Below are positions 33,524 to 44,572 of a stretch of DNA of 64,000 nt, piece after piece. The stretch is taken from the NCBI GenBank assembly GCA_965199975.1, contig OZ241340.1, positions 1,054,001 to 1,118,000 on the forward strand, written 5' to 3'. The notes under the pieces are model-generated. The model was not told the origin of the DNA and ran no database searches. It worked only from the letters and a program-made list of their open reading frames with translations. The stretch is from JASLDZ01 sp965199975 (GTDB lineage Bacteria > Pseudomonadota > Alphaproteobacteria > Caulobacterales > Caulobacteraceae). Numbering within the stretch: position 1 is the first letter of the stretch; every line of letters begins with the position of its first letter. A program made the translations under genes and the position numbers.

Positions 33524-34141
33524 ATGTCCAAGCGCCACAGCGCCAAGTATAAGATCGACCGCCGCATGGGTGAGAACCTGTGGGGCCGCCCCAAGTCCCC
33601 GGTCAACCAGCGCGCCTACGGCCCCGGCCAGCACGGCCAGCGCCGCAAGCAGAAGGTCAGCGACTTCGGCCTGCAGCTGAAGGCCAAGCAGAAGCTGAAG
33701 GGCTACTACGGCAACATCACCGAGAAGCAGTTCCGCCGCACCTACGACGAGGCCGCCCGCCGCAAGGGCAACACCTCGGAGAACCTGATCTCGCTGTTGG
33801 AGAGCCGGCTGGACGCGGTGGTCTATCGCTCCAAGTTCGTGCCCACCCCCTTCGCCGCACGCCAGCTGATCAACCACGGCCACGTGCAGGTGAACGGCAA
33901 GCGGGTGAACATCGCCAGCTACCAGGTGCAGGCCGGTGACGTGGTCTCCCTGCGCGAGCGCTCGCGCAACATGGCGCTGGTGCTGGAGGCGGTCAGCTCG
34001 TCGGAGCGCGACACGCCCGACTACATCCAGCTCGACGCCAAGGCGCTCTCCTCCGTGTTCGTGCGCGCCCCGGAACTCGCCGAAGTGCCCTACGCGGTGA
34101 AGATGGAGCCCAACCTCGTGGTGGAATACTACGCCTCTTAA
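33524..34141 (+). CDS. rpsD: 30S ribosomal protein S4
   Basis: 205-residue primary 16S rRNA-binding protein. The alphaproteobacterial form begins MSKRHSAKYKIDRRMGENLWG and lacks the N-terminal zinc-binding cysteines. The S4 domain is LISLLESRLDAVVYRSKF to VNGKRVNIASY (about residues 88-130). It stands alone rather than in the alpha operon, as is normal in this class. A strong hairpin terminator follows. Confidence 0.98.
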   Translation: MSKRHSAKYKIDRRMGENLWGRPKSPVNQRAYGPGQHGQRRKQKVSDFGLQLKAKQKLKGYYGNITEKQFRRTYDEAARRKGNTSENLISLLESRLDAVVYRSKFVPTPFAARQLINHGHVQVNGKRVNIASYQVQAGDVVSLRERSRNMALVLEAVSSSERDTPDYIQLDAKALSSVFVRAPELAEVPYAVKMEPNLVVEYYAS

Positions 34142-34164
34142 GCTCTAGCCGTTGCGATCCTACG

Positions 34165-34194
34165 AGGGCCCTGGGAGCGATCCCGGGGCCCTTT
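34165..34194 (+). terminator. Intrinsic terminator of rpsD
   Basis: Arms AGGGCCCTGGGA (34165-34176) and TCCCGGGGCCCT (34181-34192) pair across a GCGA loop with one mismatch, followed by a short T run. It lies 24 bases after the rpsD stop. Confidence 0.8.
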
Positions 34195-34267
34195 GCGTAG
34201 GCGCCGCTTGCTCCGCACGCGCCGTTCGGGGCACGGTGCATCGCCCCGCCTCCGCCGCGAGCCGCCG

Positions 34268-35440
34268 ATGCGCCTCCTCGTCCTCCTCGCCGCCCTGTCC
34301 CTCGTCGCGACGTCGGCTGCAGCCCAGGCGGCGCCCACGCCGGCGGAGGCCGGCGCCGCGTTGAACGCGGCGGTGCAGGCGGCGGCGAGCCGACCGCCGA
34401 TCGACTACACGCAGGCGGACACGTGGCTCTGCCGCCCTGGGCGCGCTGACGTCTGTGGCGCCGCGCACCTCGACGCCGTACGCATCGCGGCCGACGGCCG
34501 ACGCACGCCCGCGCCCTTCGTCCCCGCCGCCGCGCCGGCTGTGGACTGCTTCTACGTCTATCCCACCGTCTCGCAGGAGACGTCCACCTACAGCGGCATG
34601 GCGCCCAGCGCGGCGGAGCGCGCCGCCGCCGCCGGGCAGTTCGCCCGCTTCGCCTCGGTGTGCCGCCCCTTCGCGCCCATGTACCGCCAAGTCACCCTGC
34701 CGGGCCTGCGACTGGCGCTGGCCGCCCACACCACCGAGGAGCGCGCCTGGACCGCGCTGTTCCTGCCCGCCTACGCCGACGTGCGGGCCGCCTGGCGCGA
34801 CTACCTCGCCCACGACAACCACGGCCGCGGCGTGGTCCTCATCGGGCATAGCCAGGGGACGATCCTGCTGCAGAAGCTCCTGGCCGAGGAGATCGACGCC
34901 AAGCCGGCGCAGCGCCTCCTCGTCTCGGCCTTTCTGGCCGGTGACCCCGGTCTGGCCGTGCCGCCCCACGCGCTGGTGGGCGGCACGTTCAAGCACATCC
35001 CGCTGTGCGCCCGCCATGCGCAGGCGGGGTGCGTCTACGCCTGGGGTTCCTACGCGCAGGACGACACGGCCTCGCCTCGCCGCTTCGGCGCCATCCCCAT
35101 AGCGGGCGATGCGGCCGCCTGCGTCGACCCGGCCGCGCCGGGCGGCGGAGAGGCGCCCTTCACCTCCTACCTGAAGAAGCCCGCCGAGGCCCCTGCGGCC
35201 GACCCGCCCTGGGTCGAGGTGGTGGGCGGCTTCGCCGGCCGCTGCGTCAGCGACGCGCAGGGCTCGGTGCTGCGCGTGAAGGTGACAGACGCCCCCTACG
35301 GCGACATGCGGCGCGCCCTCCTGGCGGCGGTGCAGCACACCCCCGGCTGGGGCCTGCACGTGCTGGACATCAACCTCGTGCAGGGAGACATGCTCGACGC
35401 CGTCGCCGACCAGTCCCGCACCTGGACTGCGCGGCCCTAG
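34268..35440 (+). CDS. DUF3089 alpha/beta-hydrolase-like exported protein
   Basis: 390-residue protein of the DUF3089 family. The ATG at 34268 gives a clean signal peptide (LLVLLAALSLVATSAAAQA). The nucleophile elbow is GHSQG with Ser195, and FYVYPTVSQE and FAPMYRQVTLPGL are family hallmarks. It is probably a periplasmic esterase or lipase-like enzyme; the substrate is unknown. Upstream lies the rpsD terminator, so it must have its own promoter, not obvious by eye. Confidence 0.85.
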   Translation: MRLLVLLAALSLVATSAAAQAAPTPAEAGAALNAAVQAAASRPPIDYTQADTWLCRPGRADVCGAAHLDAVRIAADGRRTPAPFVPAAAPAVDCFYVYPTVSQETSTYSGMAPSAAERAAAAGQFARFASVCRPFAPMYRQVTLPGLRLALAAHTTEERAWTALFLPAYADVRAAWRDYLAHDNHGRGVVLIGHSQGTILLQKLLAEEIDAKPAQRLLVSAFLAGDPGLAVPPHALVGGTFKHIPLCARHAQAGCVYAWGSYAQDDTASPRRFGAIPIAGDAAACVDPAAPGGGEAPFTSYLKKPAEAPAADPPWVEVVGGFAGRCVSDAQGSVLRVKVTDAPYGDMRRALLAAVQHTPGWGLHVLDINLVQGDMLDAVADQSRTWTARP

Positions 35441-35638
35441 CGCGGGGTGCTGGCTCGCGTGAAGCTTGCGGCCGCGCCTTAACTCGCTCGGGAAGCGCCG
35501 CACACGCCCGCAGCGGCTCCGTTTCTCTGCACCCTATGATCAGCTGGGCTTCCACCGGGGCGCCTCGCTTCAATTGCGCCGGCTTGCGACGAGGCTTGGC
35601 GGCCGAAAGACCGGACGTCGCCGGAGTACGGCTTTTCC

Positions 35639-36466
35639 TCAGGGGTTGGCGCTCGCCGCCTTGGTGAGACCCGTATGCTGGAAGTAGGCCGTGAACCTGG
35701 GATCGAGGGACATGTACACGTCCATCAGCAGCCGGGTCTTGGGCCTGCGCGCGGGCTCCACGGTCAACCAGCGGGCGAACTCCGTGCCGTGGCCAAAAAT
35801 GCGTTCCGCATACGTGTTCCAATCGTTGTCCAACGACGTCTGGCCGTACTGGGAGACAAAGCCCGCTCGATGCAGGGCCGCATCGCCCGCTACAGGTCCT
35901 GCATCGGCCAAGACAGCTTTGTAGCCTTGCAGGCTCATGTACCGGAAGCCTTTTGGGTTAGCCGCCTCCCAAGTGGTGACGTTGAAAGTCGTTTCGCGCC
36001 TGACGATCGAACTCAATTCATGATGGACCGTATCGACGTCGAAGCTGTGAGTTCCGCCATCCTCAAGACCCTCAAAGTTCACGGCGATCATATGATCATG
36101 ATAAAAGCCGCCCGCATCTTCGCCCCAGACGTCGATGTGAGACGCAAGCGCGACGGTCTTTAACACGCGTGGAACAAAGCCGGCAGGGTAGACGGCGAAT
36201 GCGTCATCGACCAAGTCAAGCGCCACGCGCTCGTCACCCGGATGCAGATCGAGCAGCCTTACGGGCCGCGTGGGCGTGCTCACCATCGCCCCTACCTGCC
36301 TCTGAAGGTCGTCGGCGACGACGGCTACACCCCATCGTTTCTGGAACGCCTGCTCCAAAGACAGATCGTGCACGCACCGACCTAGGCCGATAAGAACGAC
36401 GGCCCCGGCGATCAGCACGGCCGCTGCGGAAGCGGCAAGCACCTGGAAGATCGGACGGGCTGACAT
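35639..36466 (-). CDS. Unknown exported/anchored protein with HHELSS motif
   Basis: 275-residue protein with an N-terminal membrane segment (VLAASAAAVLIAGAVVLIGLG, residues about 9-29). The motif HHELSSIV at residues 148-155 resembles the HExxH zinc-protease helix, but the second His is Ser, and HDHMIAVNF (133-141) precedes it. It may be a zincin-like lipoprotein or peptidase relative, but I do not recognise the family. The gene and its flanks are clearly less GC-rich than the rest of the window, with codons such as AAA, ATA and TTT in use, indicating recent acquisition. The ATG at 36466 is preferred to 36496 because the latter adds a charged stretch before the span. Confidence 0.65.
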   Translation of the reverse strand: MSARPIFQVLAASAAAVLIAGAVVLIGLGRCVHDLSLEQAFQKRWGVAVVADDLQRQVGAMVSTPTRPVRLLDLHPGDERVALDLVDDAFAVYPAGFVPRVLKTVALASHIDVWGEDAGGFYHDHMIAVNFEGLEDGGTHSFDVDTVHHELSSIVRRETTFNVTTWEAANPKGFRYMSLQGYKAVLADAGPVAGDAALHRAGFVSQYGQTSLDNDWNTYAERIFGHGTEFARWLTVEPARRPKTRLLMDVYMSLDPRFTAYFQHTGLTKAASANP

Positions 36467-36653
36467 GACCAGCTCAAGCTTGCTGCGCCAAGGCAAACGC
36501 AGCTTAAATCATCGTAGCTGCGCTAGCGAACGCAAGAATAAACCCGACGCACCGCTCCTCGAAGTTACAAAAGGCGGCACCACTGCCGCGCGCATAAATC
36601 CATTGGCGTTCAGAAATGATGCGGCCGCGGGCCTTCTGCAGGCGTGAGCCGCG
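36467..36653. other. AT-richer intergenic region
   Basis: The 187 bases between the unknown exported gene and grxD are AT-rich for this genome (for example GCTTAAATCATCG and GCATAAATCCATTGG). A 60-codon frame exists on the plus strand (36465-36647) but has no credible start context or family features, so I treat the region as non-coding, probably holding the promoter of the exported protein. Confidence 0.4.
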
Positions 36654-37031
36654 TCAGGCGGGCGCAAGCGCCCCCTTTTCTGTAAGCAGGGTCTTCAGTT
36701 CGCCCGAGGTGAACATCTCGCGCACGATGTCGGAGCCGCCGACGAACTCGCCCTTGACGTAGAGCTGGGGGATAGTGGGCCAGTCGCTGAAGGTCTTCAC
36801 GCCCTGGCGCAGGCTCTCATCCTGCAGCACGTCGACTCCCACGAAATCGGCGCCCACGTGGTCGAGGATCTGCACCACCACCGAGGAAAAGCCGCAGCGC
36901 GGCTGGTCGGGCACGCCCTTCATGAACAGCACCACCGCGTTCTCGGCGATGGTCTTCTCGATGAAGGCGCGGGGGCCGTCGCCTTCGGCGGGAGCCTGGG
37001 CGTCGGCGGGAAGCGTGGAAGCGTCGGTCAC
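36654..37031 (-). CDS. grxD: Grx4-family monothiol glutaredoxin
   Basis: 125-residue monothiol glutaredoxin that carries [2Fe-2S] clusters together with glutathione and BolA. The active site is KGVPDQPRCGFSS with the single cysteine at residue 46; WPTIPQLYVKGEFVGGSDI supplies the glutathione-binding TVP-like and GG motifs. The GTG at 37031 is preferred over the ORF start at 37100, which adds a Pro/Arg-rich stretch absent from the family. The bolA-like gene lies 1 kb upstream in the same orientation. Confidence 0.93.
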   Translation of the reverse strand: MTDASTLPADAQAPAEGDGPRAFIEKTIAENAVVLFMKGVPDQPRCGFSSVVVQILDHVGADFVGVDVLQDESLRQGVKTFSDWPTIPQLYVKGEFVGGSDIVREMFTSGELKTLLTEKGALAPA

Positions 37032-37112
37032 GGCAGCGGCTCCGCGCGCGGACACGCCCGCACGGAGCGCAGACCTAGGGGGCGGGGGCGCGGCGATCAA
37101 GCGCGGCGCCGG

Positions 37113-38015
37113 TCACGTTCGCGTGGCGCCCGGCGTGTGTTCGCCGGAGAAGCGGGCCATCTCCACCTGCGCGCCGGTGGAGGGCGGCAGGCTGCGGTCG
37201 GGCACGGCGGCGAGGCGCGTGACGTCCTCGCGGGTGCGCGCCTCGACCAGCACGGTGGCGAGCGCGCTCTCGGTGAGCGCATATCCCAGGCACAGCTCGT
37301 CCGCCTTCCAGCCCTGGGTGCGGTGCAGGAAGGCGTAGGCGTCGGGCGTGGGCGCGGTGCGGCGCTTGAACAGGCCGCCCAGCAGGGTCGTAGGCGCCAC
37401 GTCGGAAGGGCCCTGCATGTCGGGCAGATAGCGTTCGCCGATCACCATCATGCCCGCCTCCGCCGCACCGGTGAGCCGGTGGCGCTGTGGCCAGCCGGAG
37501 CGCAGGTTGTATGTCGCCGCCAGGAGGTCGAGCCGGCCGGTGGCGACCGCGGCGTCCACCAGGGGACCGCCTCCGGAGACGCCGATCGCGCGGGCGCGGC
37601 CCGAGGTGCGCAGGCTCTCCAGGGCCGCGAAGCTCTCGCCGTCGGCCTCGCCCGGCTGCGGATCGTCGATCCACGCCATGTCGACGCCTCCGAAGCCGCC
37701 GGCCGCCAGCACCTGCTCGACCGCGCCGACGAGGGAGGCGCGGCCGTAATCGCGCCGCGGGCGTTCGCCGCCGCGGGCGTCGTGCACCCCGCCGATGCGC
37801 AGCATGACCACGCGCCGCGTCGGGTCGAGGTTGGCCAGGGTGGCGCCCAGCTCGGCGGCCAGCCGCGGCTCGGGCACGGTGAGTTCGAAGGCGTTGATCC
37901 CCGCCGCCAAGGCGGCGGTGACCAGCGGGGCGACCGCCTTGGGGGCGAGATCGTGCGCCAGGCTCAGCGTGATCGCCGAGATCGACCGGCCGTCGCGGAG
38001 CGCGCGGTGCCGCAC
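37113..38015 (-). CDS. Aldo/keto reductase-like protein lacking the catalytic tetrad
   Basis: 300-residue TIM-barrel protein with the aldo/keto reductase outline (for example ARAIGVSGGGPLVDAAV, LDLLAATYNLRSG and the C-terminal CLGYALTESALATVLVEA). The usual catalytic Asp-Tyr-Lys-His residues are not conserved: the FDTA...YG region is FELTVPEPRLAAELG (43-57), the Lys strand reads MLRIGG (Arg73) and the His position reads MAWIDDP (Asp117). It may be a pseudoenzyme or binding protein. It sits between grxD and bolA, four bases after the bolA stop, so is co-transcribed. Start is a GTG at 38015. Confidence 0.8.
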   Translation of the reverse strand: MRHRALRDGRSISAITLSLAHDLAPKAVAPLVTAALAAGINAFELTVPEPRLAAELGATLANLDPTRRVVMLRIGGVHDARGGERPRRDYGRASLVGAVEQVLAAGGFGGVDMAWIDDPQPGEADGESFAALESLRTSGRARAIGVSGGGPLVDAAVATGRLDLLAATYNLRSGWPQRHRLTGAAEAGMMVIGERYLPDMQGPSDVAPTTLLGGLFKRRTAPTPDAYAFLHRTQGWKADELCLGYALTESALATVLVEARTREDVTRLAAVPDRSLPPSTGAQVEMARFSGEHTPGATRT

Positions 38016-38018
38016 GGC

Positions 38019-38258
38019 TCAGCCCGCCTGTGGCGCGGCGGTCTCCAGCGCCAACGCATGCAGCTCGCCGCCGACGCGGCCCTCCAGCGCGGCGTAGACC
38101 ATCTGGTGCTGGCGCACGCGCGGCACGCCCGCGAAGCGCGCGCTGACGACGCGGGCGCGATAGTGGTCGCCGTCGCCCGCGAGGTCTGTGATGGTCACCT
38201 CCCCGTCGGGGAAGGCGGCGCGCAGGGCGGCCTCGAGCTCGTGGACGGGCATGGGCAT
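38019..38258 (-). CDS. bolA: BolA-family protein
   Basis: 79-residue BolA/IbaG-type protein, partner of monothiol glutaredoxin in iron-sulfur trafficking. The motif DGDHYRARVVSARFAGVPRVRQHQMVYAAL contains the conserved His and RVxxHQ(M)VY helix. Two ATGs (38258 and 38252) are possible starts; the frame before them is Pro/Arg-rich and unlikely. Downstream are the AKR-like gene and grxD in the same direction; purL lies 75 bases upstream. Confidence 0.9.
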   Translation of the reverse strand: MPMPVHELEAALRAAFPDGEVTITDLAGDGDHYRARVVSARFAGVPRVRQHQMVYAALEGRVGGELHALALETAAPQAG

Positions 38259-38333
38259 GGCGGACGCTCCGGCGGGCGGTGGCGGCGGTCGACGCCTGAA
38301 GGTCGGCCCGCGTCCGCTCGCTTGCAAGCCGGC

Positions 38334-40562
<2,229 letters not shown>

Positions 40563-40618
40563 GGTCCGGGGCTTAGCGGAAGCCGCGTCGGCTGTCAGGG
40601 CGAGGCGACGACGGGGGC

Positions 40619-41425
40619 TCAGCCCACCTCGTCGGTCGTCACCTCGAAGCCCACCAGCCTGGCCGAGCCGAAGGCGGTGGACAGCGCCACGTCGGTCGCG
40701 TCGCGCCCGTAGGCCATGACGATGCGGCCGATGCGTGGGCGGTTGTGGCGCGCGTCGAAGGTGCGCCAGGCGCCGCCGAGGTACACCTCGAACCAGGCGG
40801 AGAAGTCCATCGCCGCGCCGGCCACCTCCACGCCGATGTCGCCCAGGTAGCCCGTGGCGTAGCGCGCCGGGATGTTCATGCAGCGGCACAGCGTCACCGC
40901 CAGATGGGCGAAATCGCGGCACACGCCCATGCGCTCGTCGTGCGCCTCGACCGCGGTGCGGGTGGCGCGGGCGTGCGGATAGCCGAAGCGGATGCGCTGG
41001 TGGGTGTAGTCGACGATCGCCTGCACCCGCGCCCAGCCCGGAGGCGTGGCGCCGAACAGCTCCCAGGCGGTGTCCGACAAGTGCTCGGTCTCGCAGTAGC
41101 GGCTGGCAAGGAGGAACACGAGCACCTCGTCCGGCAGGTCCTCGACGGCGTGCTGCACGGCGTCGGGCGCCGGCGCCTCGGGCACGCCGGAATCGGAGAT
41201 CATGAAGTCAGAAGAGAACGTGACGACCCCCGGCGGCGCCAGCACGCGGGTTACGCGGTTGCCGAACCTGTCGATGTAGGCGCTCATCGGCGCCTGCGGG
41301 TCCGTCACCAGCGTCTCGGGGCCCAGCAGGTCGCCCGCGCGTTCGGAGCGGGTGCTGAGCATCAGCAGCATGGGCGTGGGTGCGGCGCAGTCGTAGCTCA
41401 GCCGGTAGCCGCAGCGGATCTTCAT
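40619..41425 (-). CDS. Transglutaminase-like protein A
   Basis: 268-residue cytoplasmic protein of the bacterial transglutaminase-like superfamily. The Cys-His-Asp triad appears as ERMGVCRDFAHLAVTLCR (Cys near 170), MDFSAWFEVYLGGAW (His replaced in part by SAW, with the family DFSAWFE form) and RTFDARHN. An N-terminal beta-rich domain (LSYDCAAPTPMLLML) is typical. It stands 15 bases downstream of a second, paralogous gene, a pairing common in proteobacteria. Substrate is unknown; a protease or amidase role is likely. Confidence 0.87.
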   Translation of the reverse strand: MKIRCGYRLSYDCAAPTPMLLMLSTRSERAGDLLGPETLVTDPQAPMSAYIDRFGNRVTRVLAPPGVVTFSSDFMISDSGVPEAPAPDAVQHAVEDLPDEVLVFLLASRYCETEHLSDTAWELFGATPPGWARVQAIVDYTHQRIRFGYPHARATRTAVEAHDERMGVCRDFAHLAVTLCRCMNIPARYATGYLGDIGVEVAGAAMDFSAWFEVYLGGAWRTFDARHNRPRIGRIVMAYGRDATDVALSTAFGSARLVGFEVTTDEVG

Positions 41426-41440
41426 GGCGACGCTAACGCC

Positions 41441-42349
41441 TCATGCGGCGCGACGCACCGAGGCCGGCCGCGCCAATTCGACCTCGACCTCCACATCCAT
41501 GCCGATGCAGGCGTCGTCCGGCCCGTCGTAGGCGCCGGACAGCGGCGTGGCCTGGGCCGGGTCGCGCGTGACGGCCACCTTGATGAGGTCGTGGTTGCCG
41601 ACAATGCCGTTGGTCGGATCGAACTCCACCCAGCCGCAGCTGGGCAGGTAGACCTGCGCCCAGGCGTGGGTATGGCCGCCGCCCTTGGGACCTGCGCCGG
41701 CGTTGCTGGGCGGGCAGTAGAGGTAGCCGGAGACGAACCGAGCCGCGAGGCCCAGCGAACGCGCCGCCTCCATCATCAGCACGGCGAAGTCACGGCAGGT
41801 GCCCGCGCCCAGCGACAGCGTCTCGGCCGGGGTCTGGGTGCGCCCGTCGAAGCGCTGGGCGTAGCGGAAGCGCTCGCGCACGCCGTGGGTCATGTCGGCC
41901 AGGAGCGAGATCACCGGCGTCGGCGCCGCCTTGTGCAGGAACCGGCGCGCGAACGCCGAGACCTCGCCCGCGGGGTCGGCGTGGGCGGGCTCGATCAGGC
42001 GCAGCAGGTCGGGCATGTCCTCCGCGCCGTAGGCGAAGGGGAAGACGGGGCCGGTGGGGGCGATCGCCTCCTCGGCGTCGGAGACGAGCGGCGCGGGATC
42101 GTGCTCGAGCACCACGCGGCTCTCGAAGCTGAGCTGGTCGGCGCGCCCGGCGGGGCGCACCACGCCCACGCAGTTGCCGAAGACGTCGTGGCGATAGCGC
42201 ACCTCGGCCGAGGGGGAGATCAAAAGGCGGAAGTCGGCGACGCGCTGGTCGTGGCCCTCGCGCGGGCGCAGCATCAGGCGGTGCTCGCCGAACGCCACCG
42301 GGGTGCGGTAGCGGTATCGGGTGACGTGTCGGATGTGGAGCCGAGGCAT
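41441..42349 (-). CDS. Transglutaminase-like protein B
   Basis: 302-residue paralogue of the downstream gene. It has the N-terminal domain beginning LHIRHVTRYRYRTPVAFGEH and the transglutaminase core with Cys in LSLGAGTCRDFAVLMMEAAR, His in GGGHTHAWAQVYLPSCGW and Asp in VEFDPTNG, the full catalytic triad. The ATG at 42349 is one base from the likely start of the divergent amidohydrolase, so promoters must lie inside the opposing genes. Confidence 0.9.
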   Translation of the reverse strand: MPRLHIRHVTRYRYRTPVAFGEHRLMLRPREGHDQRVADFRLLISPSAEVRYRHDVFGNCVGVVRPAGRADQLSFESRVVLEHDPAPLVSDAEEAIAPTGPVFPFAYGAEDMPDLLRLIEPAHADPAGEVSAFARRFLHKAAPTPVISLLADMTHGVRERFRYAQRFDGRTQTPAETLSLGAGTCRDFAVLMMEAARSLGLAARFVSGYLYCPPSNAGAGPKGGGHTHAWAQVYLPSCGWVEFDPTNGIVGNHDLIKVAVTRDPAQATPLSGAYDGPDDACIGMDVEVEVELARPASVRRAA

Positions 42350-42350
42350 C

Positions 42351-43145
<795 letters not shown>

Positions 43146-43186
43146 GCTGCTTGGGGCGGGGCGCGCCCTGATCCGGTAACCTTTCC

Positions 43187-44572
43187 GTGGCAGACCGCGG
43201 GCGTACGGAGGCGGGCGTGGGCGAGGGCGAGGGCGAGACGCAGGTCGTGGAGCGGAGTCGGGCGGCGGCGATGGACCGCCTGCGCTTCGCCCTGGGCGCG
43301 CTGCTGATCTTCGCCGCCTCCAGCCCCGGCCTGATGTTCCTCGGCGCCAGCGACGATCCCAAGGCGCCCGAGACGCCGCTGCTGCGGCTGCTGTGGCTGC
43401 CCGTCTACCTGGGCGTGCTGGGGCTCTGCGCGCTCAGCTGGCGGCGGCTGGCGCGGGCCTGGGCGCCGGCGGCCCTGTGCGCGGCCATGTGCGCCTGGGC
43501 GTGGGCGTCGCAGCGCTGGTCGATCGCGCCGGACGTGACGCACCGCCGCGCCATCGCCCTCGTGATGACCACGCTGCTCGGCCTGGCGCTGGGCGCGGGC
43601 CTGGGCGGCCGTCGGCTGGCGGAGGCGCTGGCGGGGGTGGTGCTCGTGCTGGCGGTGGGCAGCGCGGTCGTGGCGCTCGCCGATCCCAGGATCGGCGTGA
43701 TGACGCTGGACGGCGGGCGCGACTGGCGGGGCCTGTGGACGCACAAGAACGCCCTGGCCTTCGTCATGGCGCAGGGCGCGCTGGCGGCGACGTGCGCCGC
43801 CTTCGCCGCGCCCGCGCGCCGCCGCCTGTGGCTGGCGACCACGGCGGCATGCGTGGCCGTGCTGGTGATGAGCCGCGGCAAGAGCTCGCTCCTGGCCGCC
43901 GCCGTGGTGATCGTGGGCGCGGGCGGCCTGGCGCTGATGCGGCGCAATGCGATCTCGGCGGTGGTCGCCGCCTGGTGCGCCGCCACCGCCGTCGGCGTCG
44001 CCGTGCTGGCGGCGGTGCTCGCGCCGGCGAGTGTGCTCAAGGCGCTGGGCAAGGATCCCACGCTCACCGGGCGCACCGACATCTGGGCCGCGGTGGCCCG
44101 GCGCATCGCCGAGCGGCCGCTGACGGGCTACGGCTACGGCGCCTTCTGGGAGAAGACCTCCGCCCCGGCGCGGATCGTGCGCAAGGAGGCGAACTGGCCC
44201 GTGCCCTCGGCCCACAACGGCTGGCTCGACCTGCTGCTGCAGGTCGGCTGGATCGGGGCGGCGCTGTTCGCCGCGACGGCAATGCTGGCGCTGGTCGCCC
44301 TCTCGGTCCGCGCGCCGCGCAGCCGCGACGGCGGCTTCGGCCTGTTTTACCTGCTGCTCTTCCTCATACTGGCGATGTCGGAGAGCGTCATCGAGGAGCC
44401 CAACACCCTTCCCTGGGCGCTGGTGGTGGCGGTCATCACCTGCGCGTTGTCGCCGCGCGCGCAGTTGGCGAGCGCCGCGCCGCGCCGCGCCGCCGCCGCG
44501 CCCCCGCCGCTCTGGCGCCCCAGCGCGCCGCAGCCCGCCGCCGGCCTCTTCGTCGAACGCGGCCCTGCGTGA
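43187..44572 (+). CDS. O-antigen ligase/Wzy-type polysaccharide polymerase
   Basis: 461-residue integral membrane protein with about ten hydrophobic spans and the Wzy_C signature LTGRTDIWAAVARRIAERPLTG-like region followed by a periplasmic HNGWLDLLLQVGWIG motif near residues 345-360. The large loop and these motifs mark O-antigen ligases and exopolysaccharide polymerases. The GTG at 43187 is 41 bases after the amidohydrolase gene; an internal ATG at 43271 is an alternative that removes an acidic leader. The stop overlaps the start of a GH10 gene, coupling polymerase and glycosidase. Confidence 0.82.
   Translation: MADRGRTEAGVGEGEGETQVVERSRAAAMDRLRFALGALLIFAASSPGLMFLGASDDPKAPETPLLRLLWLPVYLGVLGLCALSWRRLARAWAPAALCAAMCAWAWASQRWSIAPDVTHRRAIALVMTTLLGLALGAGLGGRRLAEALAGVVLVLAVGSAVVALADPRIGVMTLDGGRDWRGLWTHKNALAFVMAQGALAATCAAFAAPARRRLWLATTAACVAVLVMSRGKSSLLAAAVVIVGAGGLALMRRNAISAVVAAWCAATAVGVAVLAAVLAPASVLKALGKDPTLTGRTDIWAAVARRIAERPLTGYGYGAFWEKTSAPARIVRKEANWPVPSAHNGWLDLLLQVGWIGAALFAATAMLALVALSVRAPRSRDGGFGLFYLLLFLILAMSESVIEEPNTLPWALVVAVITCALSPRAQLASAAPRRAAAAPPPLWRPSAPQPAAGLFVERGPA

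Noticed and set aside
35441..35638. Possible continuation of the unknown exported gene or a second small gene
   Set aside because: The frame ends cleanly at 35639 and no convincing coding frame follows.
36465..36647. 60-codon plus-strand frame in the AT-rich gap before grxD
   Set aside because: No ribosome site, no recognisable features, and it begins over the start of the opposing gene; could be chance.
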